64,000 nt of DNA, from assembly GCF_014695725.1 (NCBI RefSeq), contig NZ_JACJOU010000020.1, forward strand, positions 154,884 through 218,883. Reading direction: 5' to 3'. The translations under genes and the position numbers were made by a program. Below are positions 50,117-59,913 of this stretch, in pieces; position 1 is the stretch's first letter; each line of letters starts with the position of its first letter. The notes beneath the pieces are model-generated. The model saw only the letters and a program-made list of their open reading frames with translations. It was not told where the DNA came from and ran no database searches. This DNA is from Microcoleus sp. FACHB-672 (GTDB taxonomy: Bacteria > Cyanobacteriota > Cyanobacteriia > Cyanobacteriales > Oscillatoriaceae).

Positions 50117-53100
50117 TCAAAACTTAGAAGTACACTGAAACCCTACAACTTTCCAAGGCTCAATTTTAAAACCTTCACCCTTTACCGTGTCAACGCTTCG
50201 TTCTAATAAATCGACACTATGACTAATTGTTAAACCCACATCACTTTTTAATTCTAAATCACCGGCTTCTCCGTGACATTCATAGCCTCGCAAAATCCAA
50301 GCATTTGGATGATCTTCTGCCCGCTTGAATGCCATTAAAATGAAATTCTCAGCCGATAACTCTAAAAAGCTACCCGATGCCGGCAGCGAAGCATTTTGAT
50401 TTTCACCGGCAGGCACAATGACTTTCACTTGCAGCGGTATATTCAATTCATAGCCGCGTCGAACTGTCTGAGCATTTTGCCAACTGCCGGCATGAGGATA
50501 GATAGCGTAAGTAAATTGATGAATTCCTCTATCCGCTTCGGGATTCGGCCAAGTTGAACCTCGCAGCAGCGTCAATCTCAATTGATTGCTTTCGGCATCA
50601 TAACCGTATTTGCAATCATTTAATAAGCTTACACCGTAATTATCTGTACTTAAATCCGCCCAGCGAAGTGCCGGCACTTCCCATTTTGCTTTTTCTTCCG
50701 GTGTCTGGGGTTTAGTGGTTCGTTGAATTGCACCGCAAGCAATCTCATAAGTGGCAAAATCCGCCTCTAAATTAAGCGGGAAAGCAGCTTTCACTAAAAC
50801 ATGACGTTCTTGCCAATTTACCTCATTTTCAATCTTCAAAACTGGGGAGTTGGCGTCTAAAACATAATCTTGCTGAAATTTTGACTCACCAAACTGTTTA
50901 ACAACACGCAAACGCTGCCGCACTTTTCCGTTATCTACCCAATAAATTTCTTTTGAAACGGGTGCCGGTAAAGGATGCTGTTCGTAATTTGGATCAATAT
51001 TCCAAGCATCCCAATACTGACCACTATCTTGAAAAGTTTGCAGTTGATTTTCTGCTTGATTGATAATCTCACGCTTATTTATTTTATCCCAAACTTGGCT
51101 CAAGTTTCCTGAGCTAGCATCGATAGTTACGCGCAGTAAGTCATTTTCTAAAACCCAATTTTCTGTATCTTTTTCAGAAAGTGAGTTTAAATTTGCTAAA
51201 TTATTTGTATTTTGATAGATTTCTATATCTTTTTTGGGATTGTCTTCTAAAAATATATCAAGATTAAGCTTTTCTGCCGGCACAGGAGAAAGCCAATAAA
51301 CACGATAACCAACTGAAGGGATATCCGTCGCCACAAATAGCAGTGTGGATGCCTCAGATAGTTGGGAAATCACCTGTTTTCCAGCTAAATCATAAATTTG
51401 CCATTCTTGATTAGAAGCTGCCGACAAGGAAACGGCAACCACTTCAGATCGCTGCCAATTGAGGGGATTAAAAACGAGAATTACTTGGGCGTTGGGTTGC
51501 GGCGGTTTTGGCAGGGCAATTTGTAAGGAAAGTGAACTGATTGCTTTGTTTAAAATTGACTGACAAACCTGTTCTACTTCTATCCAAGCTTGGTTTGCAT
51601 CAATATAAACTTCAGGAATCGAAGAACCGGGAATAATATCATGAAACTGGTTAAATAATACTTTTTTCCAAGCGTCTTCTAATTCAACTTTTGGATAAAT
51701 ATCGCCGGCAGTGAGAGTTGCGAGAGAAGCAAACAGTTCTGCTTGATACAATAATCCTTCACATTGCCGGTTCCGGCGCTTTTGATCTGCGTGGGTGGTA
51801 TAACAACCTCTGTGAAATTCTAGATATAATTCATCGTTCCAAACCGGCAACGCCTTTTGCCCGGGAAGGCTGTTAATCAAAGACAAATAATCAACCGCGC
51901 TTGTAAATTCCATGTGCGGAAAGAAAGGAGATTGCTGCCATCTTTGGGCAATTTCTAACATATCACGAGTTGGGCCACCGCCGTGATCACCAACTCCCGG
52001 CAACCAGAGAGAATCTTTTAAATTTGTTTGAGTTTCCCACTCACAAACGTATTTGGTCATTTTCACCGGCTCAATACTTTCCCCAATCAAAGCCGACATA
52101 TAACTGCATATTTGTGTGCCATCAGGTGACTGCCACCAAAAAATACCGTGAGGGAATTTTGTTGTGTCGTTCCAGCGCAGTTTTTGGGTGACAAAGTATT
52201 CAACACCCCCTTGTTTTAACAACTGGGGTAACTGCCAGCAAAAACCAAAACTATCGGGTAGCCATGCCACCGGCATTAACTGACCGAATTTTTCTTGGAT
52301 ATAACGCTGCCCGTATAAAATTTGGCGGACAATTGATTCACCGGCAATCAAATTTAAATCCGGTTCTACCCACATTCCGCCCACAATTTCCCATTTGCCG
52401 GCAGCCACTTGTTGCTGAATTGCCGCAAATAAATCGGGACGATGTTCTTCAATCCAGGCATACAGTGCCGGCGAAGAATGACAAAAAATTAAATCTGGAA
52501 AATCTAATTGTAAAGCTAAAACCGATTCAAAGGTTCGCTGAGCAGCAACCCACGTTTCACTCACCGGCCATAACCATGCTAAATCGAGGTGAGCATGACC
52601 TAATAAGTATATTTTAGATTTTATAGGCTGAAGTTGGGATTGCAGCGTTTGACGCAAAGAAAACAGTGTTCTTTCAAAGCTTTGCCGATTGGGTAACGCC
52701 GCCCAACTAATTTCTGTAATTGCCGCTGATAAAGTATTTAACTGTGCCGGCTCAAAGGTTTCTAAATAGTGCTGTAAAACTGCTAACTCATCCGCCACAA
52801 AACCCGGATCGATGCAGTCCTCATCAATCATTTCCCACACACACAGGGAACGCACCAAAGCACCGTTATCATGGTTAGGACTTACCAACCGCAATAAAAC
52901 GGTAAATTCCTCGCCGGCAATCACAGCGGAACTCAACAACACCCGTACCGCACAATCAAATAAATCTCCCTGCTGCGCTAACTTCCCATTTAGAAAAATC
53001 TGGGCATCTTCCGCCCACCAACTCAGCGACAGGCGCAACGTTAAGCCTTCTAAAGGATAGCCTTGCAAATCCACCGGCACACGCAACCGCTGAAAAAGCC

Positions 53101-53293
53101 ACACCACCTGACGCCCACCTTTCCAAGCAATATGTCCCTTGGCATTAAGCGGGGCAATTGGCCAATTTTCGGCAACCGCTGCTACCTCCGTAACCGGCAA
53201 GTCAGTTTCGCAATATTGCCAGCCGGTTTGCACATTCAGATGAGTCAGCTGGCGCAATTTTTCAATCGATTCAAAAATTTGAGCGCAATCCAC
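50117..53293 (-). CDS. Alpha-mannosidase (GH38)
   Basis: 1058 residues, a full-length class II alpha-mannosidase. The zinc motif LLGHAHLDLAWLWP (H233, H235 as AHxD with D237), the nucleophile D347 in AWLPDSFGF, and GGMWVEPDLNLIAGES and FHDIIPGSSIPEVY are all present. An N-terminal beta domain (1-215) precedes the barrel. The C-terminal half is the large beta-sandwich lectin-like region. There is no signal peptide, so it is cytoplasmic and would trim alpha-mannosides from storage or surface glycans. No sugar operon surrounds it. Confidence 0.95.
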   Translation of the reverse strand: MDCAQIFESIEKLRQLTHLNVQTGWQYCETDLPVTEVAAVAENWPIAPLNAKGHIAWKGGRQVVWLFQRLRVPVDLQGYPLEGLTLRLSLSWWAEDAQIFLNGKLAQQGDLFDCAVRVLLSSAVIAGEEFTVLLRLVSPNHDNGALVRSLCVWEMIDEDCIDPGFVADELAVLQHYLETFEPAQLNTLSAAITEISWAALPNRQSFERTLFSLRQTLQSQLQPIKSKIYLLGHAHLDLAWLWPVSETWVAAQRTFESVLALQLDFPDLIFCHSSPALYAWIEEHRPDLFAAIQQQVAAGKWEIVGGMWVEPDLNLIAGESIVRQILYGQRYIQEKFGQLMPVAWLPDSFGFCWQLPQLLKQGGVEYFVTQKLRWNDTTKFPHGIFWWQSPDGTQICSYMSALIGESIEPVKMTKYVCEWETQTNLKDSLWLPGVGDHGGGPTRDMLEIAQRWQQSPFFPHMEFTSAVDYLSLINSLPGQKALPVWNDELYLEFHRGCYTTHADQKRRNRQCEGLLYQAELFASLATLTAGDIYPKVELEDAWKKVLFNQFHDIIPGSSIPEVYIDANQAWIEVEQVCQSILNKAISSLSLQIALPKPPQPNAQVILVFNPLNWQRSEVVAVSLSAASNQEWQIYDLAGKQVISQLSEASTLLFVATDIPSVGYRVYWLSPVPAEKLNLDIFLEDNPKKDIEIYQNTNNLANLNSLSEKDTENWVLENDLLRVTIDASSGNLSQVWDKINKREIINQAENQLQTFQDSGQYWDAWNIDPNYEQHPLPAPVSKEIYWVDNGKVRQRLRVVKQFGESKFQQDYVLDANSPVLKIENEVNWQERHVLVKAAFPLNLEADFATYEIACGAIQRTTKPQTPEEKAKWEVPALRWADLSTDNYGVSLLNDCKYGYDAESNQLRLTLLRGSTWPNPEADRGIHQFTYAIYPHAGSWQNAQTVRRGYELNIPLQVKVIVPAGENQNASLPASGSFLELSAENFILMAFKRAEDHPNAWILRGYECHGEAGDLELKSDVGLTISHSVDLLERSVDTVKGEGFKIEPWKVVGFQCTSKF

Positions 53294-53310
53294 AGTTTAA
53301 TCCTCTTCCT

Positions 53311-55179
53311 ATGCCACAAAATAGAAATGGCAGCCTGTCGCCTCTAAAAATTATGTCCGGTTCTTCTGGTCGCTATCAAAGTAGATTTTTTAACTTCCTC
53401 TCCCAAAAATCCCGCCGCGTAGCAGAGACGTGCGATCACGCCGTACGACAACTAAAAGTCGCAACGGTTTGGGGTACACAAGTCTTCCTGTATCCGATCT
53501 ATGCCATCTTTCAAACCGCGAGATTGACAGGAAAACAGCTAAAACCACCCGCGAATGAGGGAAAACCCTTATTGCAGGAGTCTACCAGCTCACAGCGTCA
53601 AGAACCTCCTACCGTAGACACACCCCTGCAGAAAGTGCTGGAAGCCACCCAAACGCTTTCCCTGCCAGAGGATGTGGCAACACGGTTTTCACCATCGGCA
53701 GGTAATTCAGCCTTGGCCGTCAAACCTGCCAGCAAGCTGAATGCAGCGAAATCAGCAAAAATTCAGAACAATGCCGGCAAAGGCGACAATGCCATCATTC
53801 ATGGCGTTGCTTCCCTGATTGCGACAAAATCCTTAGTGCTAGTAACCGTTAAAAATGAAGTTTTAGATATTTTGACACCGCCGCAGCAGGAAAAACTGCG
53901 CCAGCGAATTAGTTGGGAAGTCGCCCACTACTGCCGTTACCGAAAGCTTGCTGCAACTCAACGCCAGAAGAATCTCGCCCAACTACCGCCACCCGAAGAA
54001 AGAGCAAATCTCGCCCTGCCGGTGCGTGTATTTGTGGATGTCATGGCGTGGGTACAAAGTGGCCCTGTGGCAGTTGCTGTTAATTTATTTCAAGAAGCGG
54101 CGCTGGTTTTGCAACCTAGGGAGAGGGAGAAAGTCGCAGAGGCAGAGAATTTATTAGGGCTGCCGGCTGCTAATTTACCCCTAACACCGCTTCCTCAATC
54201 TAAAATCCAAGATTTAAAATCCAAAATACATGAATTGCTGCCAGATCGGGCGATAGTCGTCGTAGATCGCACCGTAGCAGCAGTGGAAACACTCAGTTTA
54301 CCGTCTGTGTCAGCCCTCACCATTGCCTTTAAGAATCGTTCTCATGGGCTACTGGAACAAGCAAAAAAACCATTTATCGCCCTCGTTACCGACTCTTTCG
54401 ATAACCCTTTACCGGCAGAGACAGAAAAATCGGCATCACTTCAAAACGATCCCCTCAAAGTTCAAGCACTCATTCAGGCGGCTGTTGATTACTTTTTTGG
54501 CCCTCGTGGCGGACAATTAACAGGGGAAGCTGATGAAGATTGGCAACTGCCTGCCGGCGCACAAATACCAGAAAATCAATTAGCTGTCGGTAACACTCGC
54601 CGGCAACTCCCGCAAACCGCACAATTCAACTCAGAACCCGATCCCTGGCTTTCACTCGGCGACTTATTTGGCAAACCGGCAAGCTACAGTACAGCCGGCA
54701 CATCTACCTATGAATTATCCGGTTCAGAAGATGAGCAACCAAACTTAGCATTGCCCTTCTCGCCCACCAAAAACGTGCCGGTGGGCAAATCCATTCGGAA
54801 TTTAGCCAAACGTTACCTAAAACGCAAATCCGAACTGGTAAGCCAACCTCAAGATACCTCATCGGTTACCAGCACTCAAACCACTTCCAGCGAGGGAATT
54901 GCGCCAGTAAATGCGAAGCCGGCAACCCCAACCATCAAAAAACAAAACCAACCCTTGCCGGCTGCCACCAGCGAAACTCCCCCAACAGTAGCCCAACTAA
55001 CGAGCCGGCGCAGCTCAATCCAACACACCCCAGACTGGATAGAAACCCACGCCACCTCAGTCGGATATGTCAAACATCCCCTAGAACTTTTGCTTGAGTG
55101 GCTGGATCGTGCAATGTTCTGGCTAGAAGAACTAGCACTCCACATTTGGAAGTTGTGGCAACAGCGCCGACACAACTAA
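53311..55179 (+). CDS. Large low-complexity cyanobacterial protein, unknown
   Basis: 622 residues. An N-terminal helical region (RVAETCDHAVRQLKVATVWG, VFLYPIYAIFQTARLTG) is followed by a Lys/Ser-rich linker, a folded middle at about 170-290 (VKNEVLDILTPPQQEKLRQR, PVRVFVDVMAWVQSGPVAVA), and long Pro/Thr/Ser-rich stretches. A conserved end reads HPLELLLEWLDRAMFWLEEL. No known domain or signal peptide. Starts at ATG 53311 or 53353 are both possible. It is divergent from the mannosidase with only 17 bp between the starts. Confidence 0.6.
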   Translation: MPQNRNGSLSPLKIMSGSSGRYQSRFFNFLSQKSRRVAETCDHAVRQLKVATVWGTQVFLYPIYAIFQTARLTGKQLKPPANEGKPLLQESTSSQRQEPPTVDTPLQKVLEATQTLSLPEDVATRFSPSAGNSALAVKPASKLNAAKSAKIQNNAGKGDNAIIHGVASLIATKSLVLVTVKNEVLDILTPPQQEKLRQRISWEVAHYCRYRKLAATQRQKNLAQLPPPEERANLALPVRVFVDVMAWVQSGPVAVAVNLFQEAALVLQPREREKVAEAENLLGLPAANLPLTPLPQSKIQDLKSKIHELLPDRAIVVVDRTVAAVETLSLPSVSALTIAFKNRSHGLLEQAKKPFIALVTDSFDNPLPAETEKSASLQNDPLKVQALIQAAVDYFFGPRGGQLTGEADEDWQLPAGAQIPENQLAVGNTRRQLPQTAQFNSEPDPWLSLGDLFGKPASYSTAGTSTYELSGSEDEQPNLALPFSPTKNVPVGKSIRNLAKRYLKRKSELVSQPQDTSSVTSTQTTSSEGIAPVNAKPATPTIKKQNQPLPAATSETPPTVAQLTSRRSSIQHTPDWIETHATSVGYVKHPLELLLEWLDRAMFWLEELALHIWKLWQQRRHN

Positions 55180-55497
55180 CATTTATGCACTTAAACTGCA
55201 TAAATACAACCGCAAAGGAATCTAACTCAAAGCAAAAATTTTAACCATTCAGAAAATATCAAGCACCCACCTAGACACCAAATAATAACCCCTATGTGTT
55301 TGTCTGTGGTTAAAAAAATACCCCTTCAACAACGAGCGCCAAAATAAAAGTATCCAACTATTAATGCAAAATAAAAGTTTTAAATATAAAAAATCAAACC
55401 ATCGAAATTTGTTGTCAAATATTTAGATATGATAAGAAAACTGTCATATTTTCATGGCACATACCCCCCGCTGTTCTAATCTGTCGGAGAACCCAGA
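55180..55497 (+). promoter_or_regulatory. A/T-rich region upstream of psbI
   Basis: No gene was seen in 318 bp. The stretch 55370-55460 is strongly A/T-rich and must contain the psbI promoter; I could not fix a good -10/-35 pair. A partial CACAGACAAACACATAG-type repeat lies (inverted) near 55291-55316. Confidence 0.45.
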
Positions 55498-55617
55498 ATG
55501 GTTACCCTCAAAATCGCTGTTTATATCGTAGTTGGCTTTTTCATTAGCTTATTCGTGTTTGGCTTCCTGTCCAACGACCCGTCCCGGAACCCCAACCGGC
55601 GCGATTTGTCGGAATAA
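55498..55617 (+). CDS. psbI: Photosystem II reaction center protein I
   Basis: A 39-residue single-span protein starting [20 protein letters not shown] and continuing [12 protein letters not shown], the PsbI signature. It binds at the D1 side of the PSII core and helps early assembly. CGGAGA lies eight bases before ATG 55498. The DUF3769 gene follows 108 bp downstream; whether they share a transcript is unknown. Confidence 0.96.
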   Translation: MVTLKIAVYIVVGFFISLFVFGFLSNDPSRNPNRRDLSE

Positions 55618-55725
55618 ACAGCCCTTCACCCATGCCTCAGGTTGGAAAGGTGCAGTGTACCTTTATGCATCTAGCGCGGTTGAGGTCAACCGTCTGGGCT
55701 ATCCGTTCGACCCATTTTGCTGATT

Positions 55726-58110
55726 ATGCCCTATCCGGTTCCACCACCTGAACCGCCATCGGTGGTTAAATACTTGCAGCCTGAGGAAGTCCCCCATTCC
55801 GCAGTTTCTGATGCAATCGCGATTTCGCCAACACCCACACAGACTGCGGCTGGGGGCAACCCCTCCTTGATAACGCAACCCAAGCCCCTAGAGCCGGAGC
55901 GTTTGCAATCGACTCCTTTACCGGCCCTTCAAAGGCTCTCGGTGGCCTCTCTGCTGAAGCCACTAAGTGTGGCTATCGGCTGGTCACAGCCGGCCCTACA
56001 ACCGCAAGCAGGCACCGCTAATGATTTATTTCCCCCGCCGCCGATAACAGCACCTGAAAATTCATTGATGCTGCCGGCGCGGTCAGTTTTTATTCGCGTC
56101 TTAGAAAGACCCGCCGGCAAAGAATTTAACTATCAGCTTCACTTAAGCAACAGAGTCACCGGCACAGAACCTTTGACACAGAACCCTGTGCCGGTCGATA
56201 TTGCCCTTGCTGCCATAAAAAAGTCAGTCCAATGGCAAAATGCCCCAACGGGTGAGCCGGTGCCCTTACCACCCATCGCCCCAGAAGATGTGGTGGAATT
56301 AACCGCTGATCGTCAAGAGTACGACTCAGAACGCCAAATCGTCACGGCACAAGGCAACGTCGTCATGCGAATTCGCGACTCGGTGCTGGATGCAGACCGA
56401 ATTCAAATCAATTTGCAAACTCGGATGGCGGCAGCCGAGGGAAACGTTGCTTGGAGACGTGGACAGCAGGTGTTGCGCGGTGATCGATTTGAATATAACT
56501 TTATTCAAAACGTCGGAACCGTTAGCCCAGCCGGCGGTGAGCTGTATCTGGCAACCGGCGGGGAGGCATCCGCATCAACCTTACCCACCGATGTCAGCGC
56601 AGTCGCCTTGCAAGAGGGCGCATTAAGCGATCGCATCCTTGCCAGCCAACCCCTGGAAAACGTCACAGAAACTCCAGGCGGCGTTTCCATTAATGTCGGT
56701 TCCGGTTTCGGGCAAAGCGGGCAGATCAGGCGTGTGCGTTACGAAGCCGACCAGCTAGATTTCACCCCAGAGGGAGGACTTGCCCGGAATATTCGCCTCA
56801 CCAACGACCCGTTTTCACCCCCTGAATTAGAACTGAGGGCAGAACGCGCCACATTTACGCGTATTTCCCCCTTGGTAGATGAAATTCGGGCAGAACGCCC
56901 CCGCTTGGTGTTTGATGGGGGTTTTTCCCTACCATTGTTGCGAAATCGCGTGCTAATCGACCGGCGTGAGCGTGACCCAGCTTTATATAGCTTCGGTTAT
57001 GACCGCGAGGATCGGGGCGGGGTGTTCGTGGAAGGCCGGTTTAATCCGCTTTCAGAGCCACAACTGCAGCTAAGCTTGCGACCGCAATTTTATATTCAAA
57101 GAGCCTTGGAAGGGGAAGGCAGTAGCTTTGCAGATTTGTTTGGTCTAAAGGCCAGACTTAATGCCACCCTAACTCCACGCACCAGCCTGATCGGTTCGGC
57201 GGTATTCACAAGTCTGGACTTGAACGAAGTAGACGACAATTTACGGGCAAGTCTGCGACTGCGTCAATTGGTGGGCACTCATGCCCTAACCGGCGAATAT
57301 TCATTCCGTGATCGCTTGTTTAATGGTTCCTTGGGCTATCAAACCGTTCAAAGCAGTCTGGGTGCGGTTCTCACATCGCCGGTGATTCAATTAGGAACTA
57401 GCCGGATTAACCTCAGCTATCAGGCAGCGGCGCAGTATGTTAACGCCGACACAGATCGTTTGGATTTACTCGATCCAATCCGGGAAAACAATCGCGCCGG
57501 CCTGGGCCGCTATCAAGCCAGTGCAGCGTTGAGCAGAGGCATTCCCTTGTGGCGGGGTCAATCACTGCCGGCAACTGCGACAGAAGGCTTAAAATACACC
57601 CCCGTGCCGGTGTTGCCCTATCTCCAACTCGTTCTTGGACTCCGAGGCGTCACAGGCTTCTACAGTAACGGTGATAACCAATCTTCCCTCACCGGCAGCG
57701 TTGGCATCCTCGGACAAATCGGTAATTTTTCCCGGCCTTGGTTAGACTACACCGGCTTTAATCTCACTTATACCCAAGTCTTGCAAAGCGGGGAATCTCC
57801 GTTTTACTTCGACCGCATTGCTGATGTCAGAGTCTTGGGTGGTGGCATCGTCCAGCAAATTTATGGCCCGTTCCGTCTAGGATTTCAAACCGCTGTTAAC
57901 TTGGATACCGGCGAAGAAATCAATACCGACTACATTCTGGAATACAGCCGGCGCACCTATGGCATCGTCCTGCGCTACAATCCAGTGCGGGAAATTGGCA
58001 CCTTGACGCTGCGAATTAGCGACTTTAACTGGACGGGTGGCCCTCAGCCCTTTGCCGGCTCAGATGAGATCCGCTCAGTAGAGGGAGGCGTTCGCCGCGA
58101 TTATGATTAA
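55726..58110 (+). CDS. DUF3769 LptD-like outer-membrane protein
   Basis: About 794 residues. A Pro-rich N-terminus and linker (1-180) precede an LptA/OstA-like beta-jellyroll part (VELTADRQEYDSERQIVTAQ, GNVVMRIRDSVLDADRIQIN, AEGNVAWRRGQQVLRGDRFE). The C-terminal 450 residues are strand-rich barrel sequence (LNATLTPRTSLIGSAVFTSL, TRTSLIG, YILEYSRRTYGIVLRYNP). This is the cyanobacterial DUF3769 family, thought to replace LptD in lipopolysaccharide export. ATG 55726 is preferred to TTG 55717. No signal peptide is obvious at this start, so the true N-terminus may differ. Confidence 0.8.
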   Translation: MPYPVPPPEPPSVVKYLQPEEVPHSAVSDAIAISPTPTQTAAGGNPSLITQPKPLEPERLQSTPLPALQRLSVASLLKPLSVAIGWSQPALQPQAGTANDLFPPPPITAPENSLMLPARSVFIRVLERPAGKEFNYQLHLSNRVTGTEPLTQNPVPVDIALAAIKKSVQWQNAPTGEPVPLPPIAPEDVVELTADRQEYDSERQIVTAQGNVVMRIRDSVLDADRIQINLQTRMAAAEGNVAWRRGQQVLRGDRFEYNFIQNVGTVSPAGGELYLATGGEASASTLPTDVSAVALQEGALSDRILASQPLENVTETPGGVSINVGSGFGQSGQIRRVRYEADQLDFTPEGGLARNIRLTNDPFSPPELELRAERATFTRISPLVDEIRAERPRLVFDGGFSLPLLRNRVLIDRRERDPALYSFGYDREDRGGVFVEGRFNPLSEPQLQLSLRPQFYIQRALEGEGSSFADLFGLKARLNATLTPRTSLIGSAVFTSLDLNEVDDNLRASLRLRQLVGTHALTGEYSFRDRLFNGSLGYQTVQSSLGAVLTSPVIQLGTSRINLSYQAAAQYVNADTDRLDLLDPIRENNRAGLGRYQASAALSRGIPLWRGQSLPATATEGLKYTPVPVLPYLQLVLGLRGVTGFYSNGDNQSSLTGSVGILGQIGNFSRPWLDYTGFNLTYTQVLQSGESPFYFDRIADVRVLGGGIVQQIYGPFRLGFQTAVNLDTGEEINTDYILEYSRRTYGIVLRYNPVREIGTLTLRISDFNWTGGPQPFAGSDEIRSVEGGVRRDYD

Positions 58111-58126
58111 GGCATGGATGACATTC

Positions 58127-58185
58127 GTCATTTGTGCTTTGTCGGTTGCCGGTTGGCAAATAACAAATAATAAATGACAAATGAC
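58127..58185. repeat. GTCATTTGT inverted repeat with TAACAAATAA-type runs
   Basis: GTCATTTGT (58127-58135) is the reverse complement of ACAAATGAC (58177-58185). The interval contains several CAAATAA and AAATGA units, a common cyanobacterial intergenic pattern. Confidence 0.65.
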
Positions 58186-58217
58186 CTCCTAAGTCCTGAG
58201 TTGTTCTCAGAACAGCG

Positions 58218-59240
58218 ATGATAGAATCGGCCAGAGATTTTGCGGTTGCCGCTGCAACTGCGCTACTAACTCACTACAGTTTTGACCTGGGTGGCTACAC
58301 TGCTGAGCAACTGATCGAGCGGTGGTTGGGCGACTATCAGGCTCATTGGTTGCGTTTGGCCCTGATTGAGGCGCTCTATCAAGGGCGTTACAAAGCGATT
58401 TCGGTGGCCCAAATTTTAGCGCTTTGGCGTCGGCGCGGTCAGCCGATTTTCCATTTCAACCATGAATTTGAGCGCTTAGTGTGCCGCAAGTTTCCCAATA
58501 CCTTAAGCAGCCAGTTAGATTTCTATCCGGAACTTTCTTCAGTTTCAGCCGCAACGATTTCTGCTGCCGGTTTTTCTGGCGAAGGCGAAGAGAATGAGCT
58601 AGAGGTGACCGGCGAAGAAGAGGCTAACCCCTCAGAAACGCCGGCACTTATGCCTGGTGAAGCCGTTAGCCGGCCTAATGAGGCGCAAACCAGAGGGAGT
58701 ACGTTCCCGCAAACCGACGTTGTGGGAGACGCTGAGGCAATCCTTGAATTTACCGATAATGCAGCGCTAACAGAACCCCGATATTATCAAGCTGAACAAT
58801 CTAAGCCGGTTGGTTCCAATCCGAATGCGGCGGTACCGGCAGAAACGGAGAAGACTGCAGAACAACTGCTGCAAGCTACTTGGCCCGTCAAATTCCAACC
58901 GTTGCCTGCTAAGGGGGAACCACCAGTCCCTTCAGAACAGGCAAAAGCGTTGGATACGCCTCAAGAAGAGTCGGTTGAGGTGGCAAATATAGAGGATGAA
59001 GCCGGTTTAAGCCCGAAGTCCGAAACATCGTCTCAGGGTAAGTATCAGGCTGATTGGTCGCGCTGCGATACTAGCAAACAACCAATTGTCCAGTTCTCTC
59101 CCAGTCCCGAATCCTCTGAGTTTTACACCAAGCTGAAAGCAGTGGCCCACCCCCCAGAAGATGCCGGTGTTGAACCTTCAGTCGGCAAACCTCAGATTAG
59201 AGACATTGAGGTAGAAAGAGATTTGTGGGAAGACGATTGA
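58218..59240 (+). CDS. Unknown protein with conserved helical N-terminus and disordered tail
   Basis: 340 residues. Residues 1-95 form a compact helical domain (FAVAAATALLTHYSFDLGGY, ERWLGDYQAHWLRLALIEAL, ISVAQILALWRRRGQP) that resembles small DNA- or protein-binding modules. I cannot name it. Residues 110-340 are acidic, Pro/Glu-rich and probably disordered. ATG 58218 is the first start. The gene follows the DUF3769 gene in the same direction after 107 bp. Confidence 0.6.
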   Translation: MIESARDFAVAAATALLTHYSFDLGGYTAEQLIERWLGDYQAHWLRLALIEALYQGRYKAISVAQILALWRRRGQPIFHFNHEFERLVCRKFPNTLSSQLDFYPELSSVSAATISAAGFSGEGEENELEVTGEEEANPSETPALMPGEAVSRPNEAQTRGSTFPQTDVVGDAEAILEFTDNAALTEPRYYQAEQSKPVGSNPNAAVPAETEKTAEQLLQATWPVKFQPLPAKGEPPVPSEQAKALDTPQEESVEVANIEDEAGLSPKSETSSQGKYQADWSRCDTSKQPIVQFSPSPESSEFYTKLKAVAHPPEDAGVEPSVGKPQIRDIEVERDLWEDD

Positions 59241-59311
59241 GTTTTGAGTTTTGAGTTGGGAGAGGTCGTTTTGAATCCCCCATGCCCCATGCCCCGTCTT
59301 GAGTTTGGAGG
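59239..59311. repeat. TTGAGTT and CATGCCC heptamer runs
   Basis: GAGTTTT/GAGTTGG heptamers run from 59239 and CATGCCC-type heptamers from about 59281 (CATGCCCCATGCCCC). Both are of the tandem heptamer class common in filamentous cyanobacteria. Confidence 0.7.
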
Positions 59312-59913
59312 TGAACAGAAGAAGTTCTATATTTTGAGTGCTGCTGAACTAAATTTTTGCTGCTATAACTAGAAAAATTAACAATTTGACTCCGCTAATT
59401 GCATTGACTGGAGTACAATGATCCGGTAAAACTTCCCTGAAGAGCATCCTGTTTGTCCATTAGCAGGACTCCCAATAAAAATCGGCATTGTCGTTTTGAC
59501 ACTTGAGCTGCCAACAAGTTATAACCGTTCACCAGTTCAGCCCTCAGATGTTAGTGACCTAGAAATCCGTTCGGCGTCCAAGAGCGCGGGCATTGCTATC
59601 GCACATCCCTCACCAGCGTCTGGGTCAATCTCAAATGCAAGCGTTCGGAATTGGGAGAACAGTCTTCGATGATCCCGCTTCGCATTCGTTAGAATTTTTA
59701 CAAAAATCAGCGGCGTATTTTTCCGGGAATCGCCCTAAGTGGATATCATGGACAACTTACAGGTGTCCAAATACCAAAAAGCAGCTATATTTAGCAGAAC
59801 TGAGTCCAGGCTGCGGCTCACGCAATCTTTCTGTGGAACTTCTCCAAGGTTCCTCAGTTCCTAACTACCCAACCATTTCGCTCGTCCTTAAACTCGCCTC
59901 TGGCATATTATTG
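59241..59913. other. Long region upstream of the RsbU-type gene
   Basis: An open frame runs through from TTG 59593, but its 107 residues have no family resemblance and no ribosome site, so I treat this 673-bp stretch as mostly non-coding. It begins with heptamer repeats. Confidence 0.45.

Noticed and set aside
59593..59913. 107-residue N-terminal extension of the GAF-PP2C phosphatase from a TTG
   Set aside because: No family resemblance, no Shine-Dalgarno, and an ATG at 59914 starts just before the conserved coiled coil.
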